Assembly: GCF_009725235.1 (NCBI RefSeq)
Contig: NZ_WJFC01000170.1
Location: forward strand, 10,001 to 29,916
DNA length: 19,916 bases
Direction of reading: 5' to 3'
Origin: Scytonema sp. UIC 10036
GTDB taxonomy: Bacteria > Cyanobacteriota > Cyanobacteriia > Cyanobacteriales > Nostocaceae
The stretch's first letter is position 1. Every line of letters begins with the position of its first letter. A program made the translations under genes and the position numbers. A model generated the notes under the pieces. The model did no database searches. It was not told where the DNA came from and saw nothing but the letters and a program-made list of their open reading frames with translations. Positions 10,456 to 18,104 of the stretch are shown in pieces.

Positions 10456-13131
10456 ATGACTCCAGAAGAAATAAGATTGCAGCAGGATCGAGAACGTGTC
10501 GCTTATTGGAAACGTTGGGGACCTTATCTTAGCGAACGGCAGTGGGGTACGGTGCGGGAAGATTACAGTCGCGATGGAACGGCTTGGGATTATTTTCCCC
10601 ACGAGCAAGCTCGATCGCGCATTTACCGTTGGGGTGAAGATGGCATTGCGGGAATTTCTGATAGCCGACAGCGTTTGTGTTTTGCGATCGCTCTTTGGAA
10701 TGGGAACGATCCAATTTTGAAAGAACGCTTGTTTGGACTGACGGGGACGGAAGGCAACCACGGCGAGGATGTAAAAGAGTATTATTTTTATCTCGACAAT
10801 ACTCCCACCCATTCCTACATGAAATGCTTGTATAAGTACCCCCAACAAGCATTTCCCTATTCGCAACTGGTGGAAGAAAATCGGCGCAGAAACAAATTTG
10901 AACAGGAGTTTGAGCTACTCGATACGGGTGTCTTTGAGGAGAACCGCTATTTTGATGTCTTCGTAGAGTATGCTAAAGCAGCACCAGAAGATATTTTGAT
11001 TCAGATTGCGATCGCGAATCGAAGCTCAAAAACCAGTACTCTTCATCTACTGCCAACACTTTGGTTTCGCAACCTCTGGGCTTGGAATCCCAATTTTGAG
11101 CAGCCCTTTATCAAAGTTGTTCAGTCAGACACCAATTTCAGTTTAATTGAAGCCGAGCATTCAACATTGGGAACTCGTTGGCTGTATTGCGAAGCAGGCG
11201 CAGAACTCCTCTTTACGAATAACGAAACCAATTACGAACGATTATTTGGTGTCACCAATAGTTCACCTTATGTTAAAGATGGCATTAACGAATATATAGT
11301 CAACGGGCAGACAGCCGCCGTTAATCCAAATCGCATAGGCACAAAGTTTTCCTCCCACTACACATTATCCATTGCTCCAGGTGAAACTAAAGTGGTGCGC
11401 TTGCGGTTGAGTGATGTGCAAACGCTGACAGATCCATTTGGCGCTGAATTTGACACAATTTTCAAGACTCGTATTGCTGAAGCTAACGAGTTTTACCAGC
11501 GCGTTAATCCTTTCCCCATATCAGAGGATGAGCGCAACATTCAACGACAGGCGTTTGCTGGATTGTTGTGGAGCAAGCAATACTATCACTACGTCGTCCA
11601 TGACTGGCTCAATGGCGATTCCAAACAACCATCACCTCCACCAGAACGGAAAGTAGGGCGCAACCACGAGTGGATTTCTTTGTTTAGCGAAGATATTCTC
11701 TCAATGCCAGATAAGTGGGAATATCCTTGGTTTGCGGCTTGGGATTTGGCGTTTCACCTGATTCCTTTAGCTGCCATAGATCCAGATTTTGCTAAGTTGC
11801 AACTGGATCGCTTGACACGGGAATGGTATATGCAACCTAACGGGCAATTACCTGCTTATGAATGGGCATTTAGTGATGTCAATCCACCCGTACAAGCATG
11901 GGCAGCCATGCGCGTTTATCAAATCGAGCAGAAGTTTTACGGACGAAGAGATCGCTCTTTTTTACAACGCGTTTTTCACAAGCTGTTGCTCAACTTTAAC
12001 TGGTGGGTAAACCGTAAAGATGTGGAAGGTAACAATGTCTTTCAAGGTGGGTTTTTAGGGCTGGACAATATCGGTGTCTTCGATCGCAGCAAGGAACTTC
12101 CCACGGGGGGCTACCTGAATCAGGCAGATGGTACAAGCTGGATGGGGATGTACTGTTTAAATATGCTAGCCATCGCTCTAGAGCTAGCGAAAGACGATCT
12201 GGTTTACGAAGACATTGCCAGCAAGTTCTTTGAGCATTTTCTCTACATTGCTGATGCTATTGATGGCATTGGCAATGCGGATATTTCCTTGTGGGATGAG
12301 GAAGACGGCTTCTACTACGATGTGCTGCGGTTGCCTGACAATCGGCAGTTTGCCTTGAAAGTACGATCTATGGTAGGATTAATACCCCTATTTGCCGTCG
12401 CGGTTTTACAATTAGAAACTTTACACCAGTTCCCTGGGTTCAAACGACGCATGGAATGGTTTATTCGGAACCGTCCCGATCTCAAACAGAATGTTGCGTG
12501 TATGGAAACACCGGGGGTGGGTGCGAGAAGGCTTTTGGCGATCGCCTATCGAAGCAAGCTGCAACGCATACTGCAACGGATGTTTGATGAGAATGAGTTC
12601 TTTGGCACATACGGGATTCGCGCATTGTCAAAGTATCATTTAGAGCATCCCTATACGTTGCGTCAAGGCGAGCACGATTACTGCGTCCGCTACGAACCTG
12701 CGGAATCCACCACAAGTCTATTTGGTGGTAATTCCAACTGGCGCGGTCCCATTTGGTTTCCAGTCAACTACTTAATTCTTGAAGCACTTTGGACATTTCA
12801 TGACTATTTTGGAGATAATTTTAAATTAGAATGTCCCACAGGTTCGGGGCAATATATGACTCTGCGGGAAGTGGCAATCGCACTATCCAAGCGCTTAATT
12901 GCTATCTTTCAACAGGATGCCACAGGTCGCCGTCCGGTATATGGAGGTCTTGAAAAGTTCCAATCCGATCCCCATTGGCGGAATTACATTTTGTTTCATG
13001 AATACTTCCATGGCGATAATGGAGCGGGAATTGGAGCCAGCCATCAAACAGGGTGGACGGGGTTGGTTGCTAGCATGATTCTCCAAATTTCCGAATACCG
13101 ATCGCAGGAGGAGGATGGTGGAAATCTTTAG
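10456..13131 (+). CDS. GH63/MGH1-like glycoside hydrolase (putative glucosidase)
   Basis: This large (891 residues) hydrolase should be cytosolic, as no signal peptide is visible. The C-terminal half has the signature of (alpha/alpha)6-barrel hydrolases of the GH63/mannosylglycerate-hydrolase type. [13 protein letters not shown] segment contains the probable acid D430. [12 protein letters not shown] starts near 762, and [20 protein letters not shown] contains the probable base E849. The N-terminal 400 residues form the usual beta-sandwich. Family members cleave glucose from oligosaccharides or from compatible solutes such as glucosylglycerate; the substrate here is not known. The frame is open from 10390, but that start lies inside the SDR gene and gives an atypical 22-residue extension. 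The ATG at 10456 has GAAGGA 11 nt upstream and begins the conserved [20 protein letters not shown]. It overlaps the aquaporin gene by 17 bp. Confidence 0.88.
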   Translation: MTPEEIRLQQDRERVAYWKRWGPYLSERQWGTVREDYSRDGTAWDYFPHEQARSRIYRWGEDGIAGISDSRQRLCFAIALWNGNDPILKERLFGLTGTEGNHGEDVKEYYFYLDNTPTHSYMKCLYKYPQQAFPYSQLVEENRRRNKFEQEFELLDTGVFEENRYFDVFVEYAKAAPEDILIQIAIANRSSKTSTLHLLPTLWFRNLWAWNPNFEQPFIKVVQSDTNFSLIEAEHSTLGTRWLYCEAGAELLFTNNETNYERLFGVTNSSPYVKDGINEYIVNGQTAAVNPNRIGTKFSSHYTLSIAPGETKVVRLRLSDVQTLTDPFGAEFDTIFKTRIAEANEFYQRVNPFPISEDERNIQRQAFAGLLWSKQYYHYVVHDWLNGDSKQPSPPPERKVGRNHEWISLFSEDILSMPDKWEYPWFAAWDLAFHLIPLAAIDPDFAKLQLDRLTREWYMQPNGQLPAYEWAFSDVNPPVQAWAAMRVYQIEQKFYGRRDRSFLQRVFHKLLLNFNWWVNRKDVEGNNVFQGGFLGLDNIGVFDRSKELPTGGYLNQADGTSWMGMYCLNMLAIALELAKDDLVYEDIASKFFEHFLYIADAIDGIGNADISLWDEEDGFYYDVLRLPDNRQFALKVRSMVGLIPLFAVAVLQLETLHQFPGFKRRMEWFIRNRPDLKQNVACMETPGVGARRLLAIAYRSKLQRILQRMFDENEFFGTYGIRALSKYHLEHPYTLRQGEHDYCVRYEPAESTTSLFGGNSNWRGPIWFPVNYLILEALWTFHDYFGDNFKLECPTGSGQYMTLREVAIALSKRLIAIFQQDATGRRPVYGGLEKFQSDPHWRNYILFHEYFHGDNGAGIGASHQTGWTGLVASMILQISEYRSQEEDGGNL

Positions 13132-13948
13132 GAAGCATTTACCGGAATACTTAATGGAAGCAGCAGAACTGGGAATATTTATGATTTCTGCTGGAGTGTT
13201 TACCTGCATATTTGAGTATCCCGGTTCTCCCATTCATCAGGCAATTTCCAATGGAGATCTCCGGCGATTTTTTATCGGTATAGCTATGGGGTTGACAGCA
13301 GTTGCTCTCATTTATTCTCCATGGGGCAAGCAATCCGGCGCACACATGAATCCGGCTGTCACGCTTACCTTTTATCGCTTGGGGAAAATTAAACGACAGG
13401 ATGCTGTTTTCTACATTCTGTTTCAATGTCTGGGTGGATTGGTTGGTGTATGCTTGGTGGCATTATTGCTGGGGAAAGTGTTCACGCAACCACCTGTGAG
13501 CTATGTTGTTACAGTGCCAGGAACACTGGGTTGGGTTGCGGCTTTGTTGGGTGAACTAGTCATTGCATTTCTCATGATGATGACTGTTTTGCTGACTAGT
13601 AACAATCAAAAACTCAATCGCTTCACAGGGTTATTTGCTGGATTTTTGGTGATGCTTTATGTCTTTTTTGAAGCTCCCCTATCTGGCTTTGGCATGAACC
13701 CCGCTCGCACCTTTGCCTCTGCCTTTCCATCTCAAATTTGGACGGCATTTTGGTTGTATGTTATTGCGCCACCAGTTGGGATGTTGCTGGCATCAACATC
13801 ATATCAATATCTATTTGGACAGCGAGCAGTTAAGTGCGCCAAATTGCATCACGAAAACCACAAACGCTGTATTTTTCGCTGTGGTTACAACCGTAATGGC
13901 AACATTGATTTGAGCGATCGCCTTCCCATTTCAGGAAAAAATTCATGA
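13115..13948 (+). CDS. Aquaporin / MIP-family channel with a Cys/His-rich C-terminal tail
   Basis: This 277-residue membrane channel has both NPA motifs: [10 protein letters not shown] with NPA at 79-81, and [11 protein letters not shown] with NPA at 195-197 followed by the conserved R198. About six hydrophobic segments are seen between residues 15 and 235. It should pass water or small polyols across a membrane; selectivity cannot be read with confidence. The start has a strong AGGAGG three bases upstream and lies inside the end of the glycoside hydrolase gene, indicating translational coupling. Residues 240-258 form an unusual tail with C241, H245, H246, H249, C252 and C256, absent from classical AqpZ. 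The stop overlaps the GMC start by ATGA. Confidence 0.92.
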   Translation: MVEIFRKHLPEYLMEAAELGIFMISAGVFTCIFEYPGSPIHQAISNGDLRRFFIGIAMGLTAVALIYSPWGKQSGAHMNPAVTLTFYRLGKIKRQDAVFYILFQCLGGLVGVCLVALLLGKVFTQPPVSYVVTVPGTLGWVAALLGELVIAFLMMMTVLLTSNNQKLNRFTGLFAGFLVMLYVFFEAPLSGFGMNPARTFASAFPSQIWTAFWLYVIAPPVGMLLASTSYQYLFGQRAVKCAKLHHENHKRCIFRCGYNRNGNIDLSDRLPISGKNS

Positions 13949-15510
13949 CAACAAACACCCATTATGATGTCATCATCATCGGTACCGGGGCTGGTGGTGG
14001 CACTTTAGCTTATCATCTTGCGCCCAGTGGTAAGAAGATTTTAATTTTGGAAAGAGGTTCGTTTTTGCCGAGGGAAAAGGAAAACTGGAGTGCGCTGGAA
14101 GTATACCAACGAGAGCGATACCATACCCAAGAGCAGTGGTATGACGTGAATAACAAACCCTTCCGTCCTGCAATGAATTACTGGGTTGGTGGTAACACAA
14201 AAGTTTATGGTGCAGCTTTATTGCGATTGCGGGAACGCGATTTTGAGCGGGTAGAACACAAGGACGGTATCTCACCAGAATGGCCGTTGAAATATCATGA
14301 CTTTGAACCGTATTATACTCAGGCAGAGCAGCTTTACGATGTTCGGGGTCAAGCAGGTGTAGATCCTACAGAGCCTTTTAGAACTTCACCTTACCCTTAT
14401 GCTCCAGTACATCACGAACCTCGAATGCAAGAACTGGTGGATTGTCTACAAGGGGCTGGGTTGCATCCGTTTCATTTGCCGTTGGGATTGAAGCTGAATG
14501 AAGTTGATAAAACTCTGGGAAACTGTATTCGTTGCAATACTTGTGATGGCTTTCCTTGTCTGACTCGTGGCAAAGCTGATGCTGATGTGAATTGCGTTCA
14601 GCCCATTCGCCATCATGCAAACATCACTTTACTGACGGAAGCTAGAGTTACTCGATTGCATACGAGTCCTTCTGGTCAAGAAGTTACGCAAGTAGAAGCC
14701 CAAATTAGTGGGGAGCCTCAATTTTTTACAGGCGATATTATTGTGGTTTCTTGCGGTGCTATTAACTCGGCTGCATTGTTATTGCGATCGCACAACGACA
14801 AACATCCCAATGGATTGGCAAATAGTTCCGACCAAGTAGGTCGCAACTTGATGAAGCACGTCTGTATGGCAATGGTACAATTAAATTTAAAAATTAATCC
14901 ATCTGTTTATCAAAAAACAATTGCCATTAGCGATTTTTACTGGGGCGAACCTGACTTTCCCTACCCCATGGGATTGATACAAAATACTGGCAACGTACTA
15001 GCAGATATGTTACCTGCCGAAGTTCCCGCACTGCTAGCTCCATTATTAAAAATGCGACCGGGAGCAGAACTGAAAACTGTTGCCGATCGCACTGTAGGAT
15101 GGTGGTTGCAAACGGAAGATTTACCCGATTCCGAGAATCGCGTGCGGGTGGAGGGCGATCGTCTTTACTTAAACTACAAACCTAATAACCTGGAAGCAGG
15201 CGATCGGTTAGCTAAACGTTGGGTGGGAATTCTTAAGAAGGGCGATCGAGCGGAACATTTAGTTCCTTTCAGTCTTTATCCTCGTAACATGATGCCACTA
15301 CAGTCAGTTGGGCATCAAAATGGGACTTGTCGATTTGGGGAAGATCCAACAACTTCCGTACTGGATATCAATTGTCGTACTCATGACGTTGATAATCTCT
15401 ATGTTGTTGATGGCAGTTTCTTTCCATCTAGTTCTGGTGTTAATCCTACGCTGACTATTATTGCCAATTCATTAAGAGTAGGGGATCTCTTGTTACAACG
15501 ATTGAAGTAA
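13945..15510 (+). CDS. GMC-family FAD-dependent oxidoreductase with a Cys cluster
   Basis: This 521-residue glucose-methanol-choline oxidoreductase has the FAD-binding GTGAGGG at 13-19 followed by the ILERG strand end. Catalytic residues are probably H457 (SVGHQNG) and N500 (SGVNPTLT). The C-terminal VVDGSFFPSSSGVNPTLT is the usual GMC signature. It should oxidise an alcohol group of a sugar or polyol. Residues 194-217 carry C194-x2-C197-x2-C200-x4-C205-x11-C217, in the region where Cys-rich FAD glucose dehydrogenases hold a 3Fe-4S cluster. The enzyme might therefore pass electrons to a carrier instead of O2. There is no Tat or Sec signal. Its ATG overlaps the aquaporin TGA by 4 bp. Confidence 0.92.
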   Translation: MTTNTHYDVIIIGTGAGGGTLAYHLAPSGKKILILERGSFLPREKENWSALEVYQRERYHTQEQWYDVNNKPFRPAMNYWVGGNTKVYGAALLRLRERDFERVEHKDGISPEWPLKYHDFEPYYTQAEQLYDVRGQAGVDPTEPFRTSPYPYAPVHHEPRMQELVDCLQGAGLHPFHLPLGLKLNEVDKTLGNCIRCNTCDGFPCLTRGKADADVNCVQPIRHHANITLLTEARVTRLHTSPSGQEVTQVEAQISGEPQFFTGDIIVVSCGAINSAALLLRSHNDKHPNGLANSSDQVGRNLMKHVCMAMVQLNLKINPSVYQKTIAISDFYWGEPDFPYPMGLIQNTGNVLADMLPAEVPALLAPLLKMRPGAELKTVADRTVGWWLQTEDLPDSENRVRVEGDRLYLNYKPNNLEAGDRLAKRWVGILKKGDRAEHLVPFSLYPRNMMPLQSVGHQNGTCRFGEDPTTSVLDINCRTHDVDNLYVVDGSFFPSSSGVNPTLTIIANSLRVGDLLLQRLK

Positions 15511-15525
15511 TATCTTTAGAACTAG

Positions 15526-15576
15526 GCGTAGATATAACGTCGCACGTCTCTAGTATCAGCTACCTTATATCTACGC
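15526..15576 (+). repeat. Perfect 12-bp inverted repeat downstream of the GMC gene
   Basis: GCGTAGATATAA (15526-15537) and TTATATCTACGC (15565-15576) are exact inverted copies around a 27-nt loop, 15 bp after the GMC stop. There is no T-run, so it is not a classical intrinsic terminator. It could stabilise the operon's 3' end or be the end of a small mobile repeat. Confidence 0.55.
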
Positions 15577-15609
15577 TGTCGTTCCGCACCCAATGAATGA
15601 TTGAGTAAT

Positions 15610-15687
15610 ATGGAAGAGTATTTGAAACCTAGCGAAGTCATCGACTGGCAGCATCCGGAGATTACGAAATCTGATTGCCATGTTTAA
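15610..15687 (+). pseudogene. N-terminal remnant of a transglutaminase-like protein
   Basis: An ATG opens 25 codons reading MEEYLKPSEVIDWQHPEI before diverging and stopping at a TAA. The first 18 residues resemble the conserved N-terminus of cyanobacterial transglutaminase-like cysteine-protease-fold proteins. The catalytic Cys-His-Asp region is entirely missing. It is too short to fold, and is read as the 5' scar of a gene lost at the boundary of the accessory region. The family match is from memory of the motif only. Confidence 0.45.
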
Positions 15688-15786
15688 TCCAATCAGTCAC
15701 ATAGAACTTTTCCCAGATCGAATCTAAATTTATGCTTTTTACTGTTATAACATGAGAGCTTCTACCAAAGGCGTGCATAAATTGAA

Positions 15787-16779
15787 ATGGCTCAGTACAA
15801 ACACGATCGCTTCTTCAAGTTTTATATCCAATCTTTATATAAAACTAAAGGAAAGACTCTACAAAATATCCCAGTCCACAATGATGAGGACCTCGAAATC
15901 GATTTGATGTTTATGGTCGAGGGAGAAAATTCCGGGTGGCTTTCTGAGAATTTAGGTTTATTCGACCAGTTAATGCAAGAACATCCAACAGTGATTATCG
16001 AACATTACAGTTCGTATTTAGAAGAAATGGATATTAATAAATCGATGACTCGCAAAAATCTGTATTGGGATAGAAAGCAGAAAGAACTGGTGGAGAACAC
16101 CAAAGCCAAAACGGAATTAACAAGTTCTCAACCAAGTAAGAAAGAAGCAAAACAACAAATGGAAAATCAAAATCCATTTACGTGGATTCTCACGGTGAAT
16201 TGCAGTGAAAAACTCTTGAATTTGTGTGGCGCTCAAAGAGCAACTGAATTCGGTGTAGGTGTATATCGACTCCCTCGAATTTTTCGGTTGGGAATTGTGA
16301 TTATCACCCAATTGGTTGATAGTCCAGAAACGATGTGGCTAAAAATGTTGGGAGATAAACATTCTGCGACTAGCGCTTTTGAATCAATCAAGCAGCTATC
16401 GCCGGAGCGCAGGGAAAAAAATGATATAATAAGTGCATGTATAAAATACTGTGTTTACTTACGAGAGATACCTACTGATAGTTTAACTCCGGAGGATGAA
16501 GATTTTATGAAAACGATGGCACAAATCGATGCTTGGTATGAGGCTGAAATTAACAAGGCTAAGTTAGAAGGTGAATTTCTAGGTAAGCTAAAAGGTAAGA
16601 TTGAGTCGGCAAGTACTATAATTCGAGCTAAGTTTGGGGCTGAGGTTCTCACGCCACAGATACTCAGTCAACTTGAACAGTTAAGCGATCAACAACTTGA
16701 TAATTTTATAGTACTCATGTTTAATTGGCAACAACCCCTTGAGATGGAGTCATGGCTCTCTGGGAGCGAAAAAGTTTGA
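15787..16779 (+). CDS. Rpn-like (PD-(D/E)XK/DUF4351) protein, full-length copy
   Basis: This 330-residue protein resembles the cyanobacterial branch of recombination-promoting nucleases (Rpn). The N-terminus opens with YKHDRFFKFYIQSL. DEDLEIDLMF (D39) and TVIIEHYSSYL (E72) are spaced like the metal-binding D and E-x-Q of Rpn (VLIEHQS), though the second position is H/Y. A middle domain contains FTWILTVNCSEKLLNLCG and ETMWLKMLG (about 130-190). The C-terminus is DUF4351-like: KLEG-EFLG-KLKG tetrads at 259-270, then ASTIIRAKFGAEVL and LSDQQLDNF. Full-length Rpn proteins are DNA endonucleases with toxic and anti-phage activity. It is preceded by a gene scar and followed by amplified copies of its own 3' part. 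No clear Shine-Dalgarno precedes the start. Catalytic competence is uncertain. Confidence 0.75.
   Translation: MAQYKHDRFFKFYIQSLYKTKGKTLQNIPVHNDEDLEIDLMFMVEGENSGWLSENLGLFDQLMQEHPTVIIEHYSSYLEEMDINKSMTRKNLYWDRKQKELVENTKAKTELTSSQPSKKEAKQQMENQNPFTWILTVNCSEKLLNLCGAQRATEFGVGVYRLPRIFRLGIVIITQLVDSPETMWLKMLGDKHSATSAFESIKQLSPERREKNDIISACIKYCVYLREIPTDSLTPEDEDFMKTMAQIDAWYEAEINKAKLEGEFLGKLKGKIESASTIIRAKFGAEVLTPQILSQLEQLSDQQLDNFIVLMFNWQQPLEMESWLSGSEKV
16422..16430 (+). promoter_or_regulatory. Candidate intragenic extended -10 promoter
   Basis: TGaTATAAT is a perfect extended -10 element inside the Rpn-like coding frame, 76 nt ahead of the internal ATG at 16507. No good -35 is present, as is usual for extended -10 promoters. 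The same element is at 19665-19673 in unit 3. In unit 2 one inserted A changes it to TATAAA. Confidence 0.4.
16491..16509 (+). promoter_or_regulatory. Internal Shine-Dalgarno and start codon in the Rpn-like gene
   Basis: GGAGG (16491-16495) lies 11 nt before an in-frame ATG (16507). It is a stronger site than that of the full gene. All three copies keep it unchanged (18089-18107 and 19734-19752). Confidence 0.55.
16507..16779 (+). CDS. Predicted internal gene product: C-terminal domain (RpnS-like)
   Basis: Translation from the internal ATG would give a 90-residue protein identical to residues 241-330 of the full-length protein: MKTMAQIDAWYEAEINKAK, the tetrads KLEG, EFLG and KLKG, and the DUF4351 end. 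In E. coli, small Rpn C-terminal domains (RpnS) are translated separately from the full-length nuclease (RpnL) and block it, forming a gene-within-gene toxin/antitoxin pair. Their dimer helix carries four-residue repeats of variable number. The internal GGAGG and extended -10 make the same arrangement plausible here. The site is seen in the sequence; separate expression and inhibition are inferred. Confidence 0.5.
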   Translation: MKTMAQIDAWYEAEINKAKLEGEFLGKLKGKIESASTIIRAKFGAEVLTPQILSQLEQLSDQQLDNFIVLMFNWQQPLEMESWLSGSEKV

Positions 16780-16782
16780 ACG

Positions 16783-16814
16783 CTAACCTAAGTGCTTATA
16801 CTCTAAACGGTTAG
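16783..16814 (+). terminator. Weak inverted repeat with downstream T-run after the Rpn-like gene
   Basis: CTAACC (16783-16788) and GGTTAG (16809-16814) pair over 6 bp around a 20-nt loop. A TTTTTT run follows 9 nt later. It is a poor fit to an intrinsic terminator but the only candidate after the gene. It is repeated in unit 2. Confidence 0.3.
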
Positions 16815-16955
16815 AAATTGGACTTTTTTGAATGTTTGAAATTTGAGAGTTGGAATACAGTTGCAAAAAATCTGACTAATGTATACGGCGCTATTCTTAA
16901 TAACAGCAATATGACAATAGCCACTCAAATTTATGCACAGGCGTGACTTTTTCTC

Positions 16956-17192
16956 TCAAGAAACAGCTAACTGTTGAGTGCGATCGCTAGTGGTATCTTT
17001 GAGTCCTATCTGTTGTCCTTGTTCGGAACGAGTTCCTTCAAAGGCTTTACTGTCTTTGAGATCGAAGTGTATGTAATCGGCTCCTTCTCGTTGATTAATT
17101 GCGATCTTTTGCAGTGGTTCGCCAGCAGTTTCCGGTACGCTGACAGTGAAGTAGTATGTTGCACCCCACACATAAACATCCTGGCGTTGCAT
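16956..17192 (-). pseudogene. DUF2808-like protein fragment (unit 1)
   Basis: The minus-strand frame of 78 residues reads VWGATYYFTVSVPETAGEPL, then INQREGADYIHFDLKDSKAFEG. This strongly resembles the conserved core of DUF2808, a family of small exported cyanobacterial proteins of unknown function. The normal signal peptide is absent, and the frame stops at about the middle of the domain after SDRTQQLAVS, where family members continue with a V-rich strand and a GVYLFGVTAFP-type end. It is therefore an internal fragment, not a functional gene. Confidence 0.65.
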
Positions 17193-17221
17193 AATAGAGG
17201 CATGATCTGAGGGATTCTACT

Positions 17222-17291
17222 ATGCATTGTCAGTACTGCAAGTAAAGCTGAGATTAGAAAAAATGCCGTGCGTGTTCTGCACAGCGCTTAG
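17222..17291 (+). pseudogene. Possible remnant of an IS1-type transposase N-terminus (unit 1)
   Basis: An ATG begins MHCQYCK and then hits a stop. The next codons in the same phase, after disruption, read AEIRKNAVRVLHSA. CxxC followed by an IRKNG-like segment is the zinc-finger start of InsA-type IS1 transposases. No inverted repeats or remaining transposase could be found, so this is a short and uncertain scar. Confidence 0.3.
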
Positions 17292-17360
17292 TAAAATCAT
17301 TACCAGGATTGCACGCGGGAATACCATTCGGTTCGGGTAACGCCCTGATTGAGAAACTGG

Positions 17361-17670
17361 CTATGGTTGATGAAAGCGACTAATTAACTCTTCACGAGAT
17401 AGTAAGAGCAGTAAACTAGTATATTCTTCGATGGGTTGTGCTAAAAGTGATGGAATAACATTAATTAACGAGCGCGTCAAGTGTACCAAAGCGAGCCAGC
17501 CAGAGGTTAGCTCTGCTAGCATTATTGTGACTATCCTGCCAGAACATGTTGCCAATGCAACTCCTGTAAAGCGTCGAGTTCCTCCTGCTTCAATGGCTGG
17601 CAAAGTTAAAATTTTAGGTGATATTGTCAGCCCTATTGTGGATGAAGAGGACTGGCAATGTCTGAAATAA
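17361..17670. pseudogene. Unassigned gene fragments on both strands (unit 1)
   Basis: On the minus strand the segment ending at 17361 reads AQPIEEYTSLLLLLSREEL and looks like a natural C-terminus. On the plus strand a 79-codon frame (17431-17670) ends with AGKVKILGDIVSPIVDEEDW and QCLK, which looks like the C-terminus of a small, perhaps antitoxin-like, protein. Neither has a recognisable complete domain or Shine-Dalgarno. I do not recognise the families. They are probably two truncated genes joined tail to tail. Confidence 0.35.
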
Positions 17671-18104
17671 TTGTACAAAGTTACCTTATACAAACCTTAA
17701 TAAGACACAGCTTTAAGTTTTACTTTATTCTAGTTGTCAGAATTTCGTAACAATAGTAAATATCGTCTACCCTTTTTGATACCCTAGGAACTGCAATACA
17801 AGTGAAAAACTCTTGAATTTGTGTGGCGCTCAAAGAGCAACTGAATTCGGTGTAGGTGTATATCGACTCCCTCGAATTTTTCGGTTGGGAATTGTGATTA
17901 TCACCCAATTGGTTGATAGTCCAGAAACGATGTGGCTAAAAATGTTGGGAGATAAACATTCTGCGACTAGCGCTTTTGAATCAATCAAGCAGCTATCGCC
18001 GGAGCGCAGGGAAAAAAATGATATAAATAAGTGTATGTATAAAATACTGTGTTTACTTACGAGAGATACCTGCTGATAGTTTAACTCCGGAGGATGAAGA
18101 TTTT

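Larger units (their letters stand above)
16204..17800 (+). repeat. Tandem amplification, unit 1 (1597 bp)
   Basis: The unit starts inside the Rpn-like gene (AGTGAAAAAC at 16204) and runs to the point where the same sequence resumes at 17801. It contains the last 192 codons of the gene plus about 1 kb of gene fragments. The following unit repeats it with 49 extra bases, and a third begins at 19447. Confidence 0.95.

Noticed and set aside
17006..17227. Open frames antisense or shifted to the DUF2808 fragment (both strands, repeated in unit 2)
   Set aside because: They are shadows of the DUF2808-like frame, which alone shows family-type sequence.
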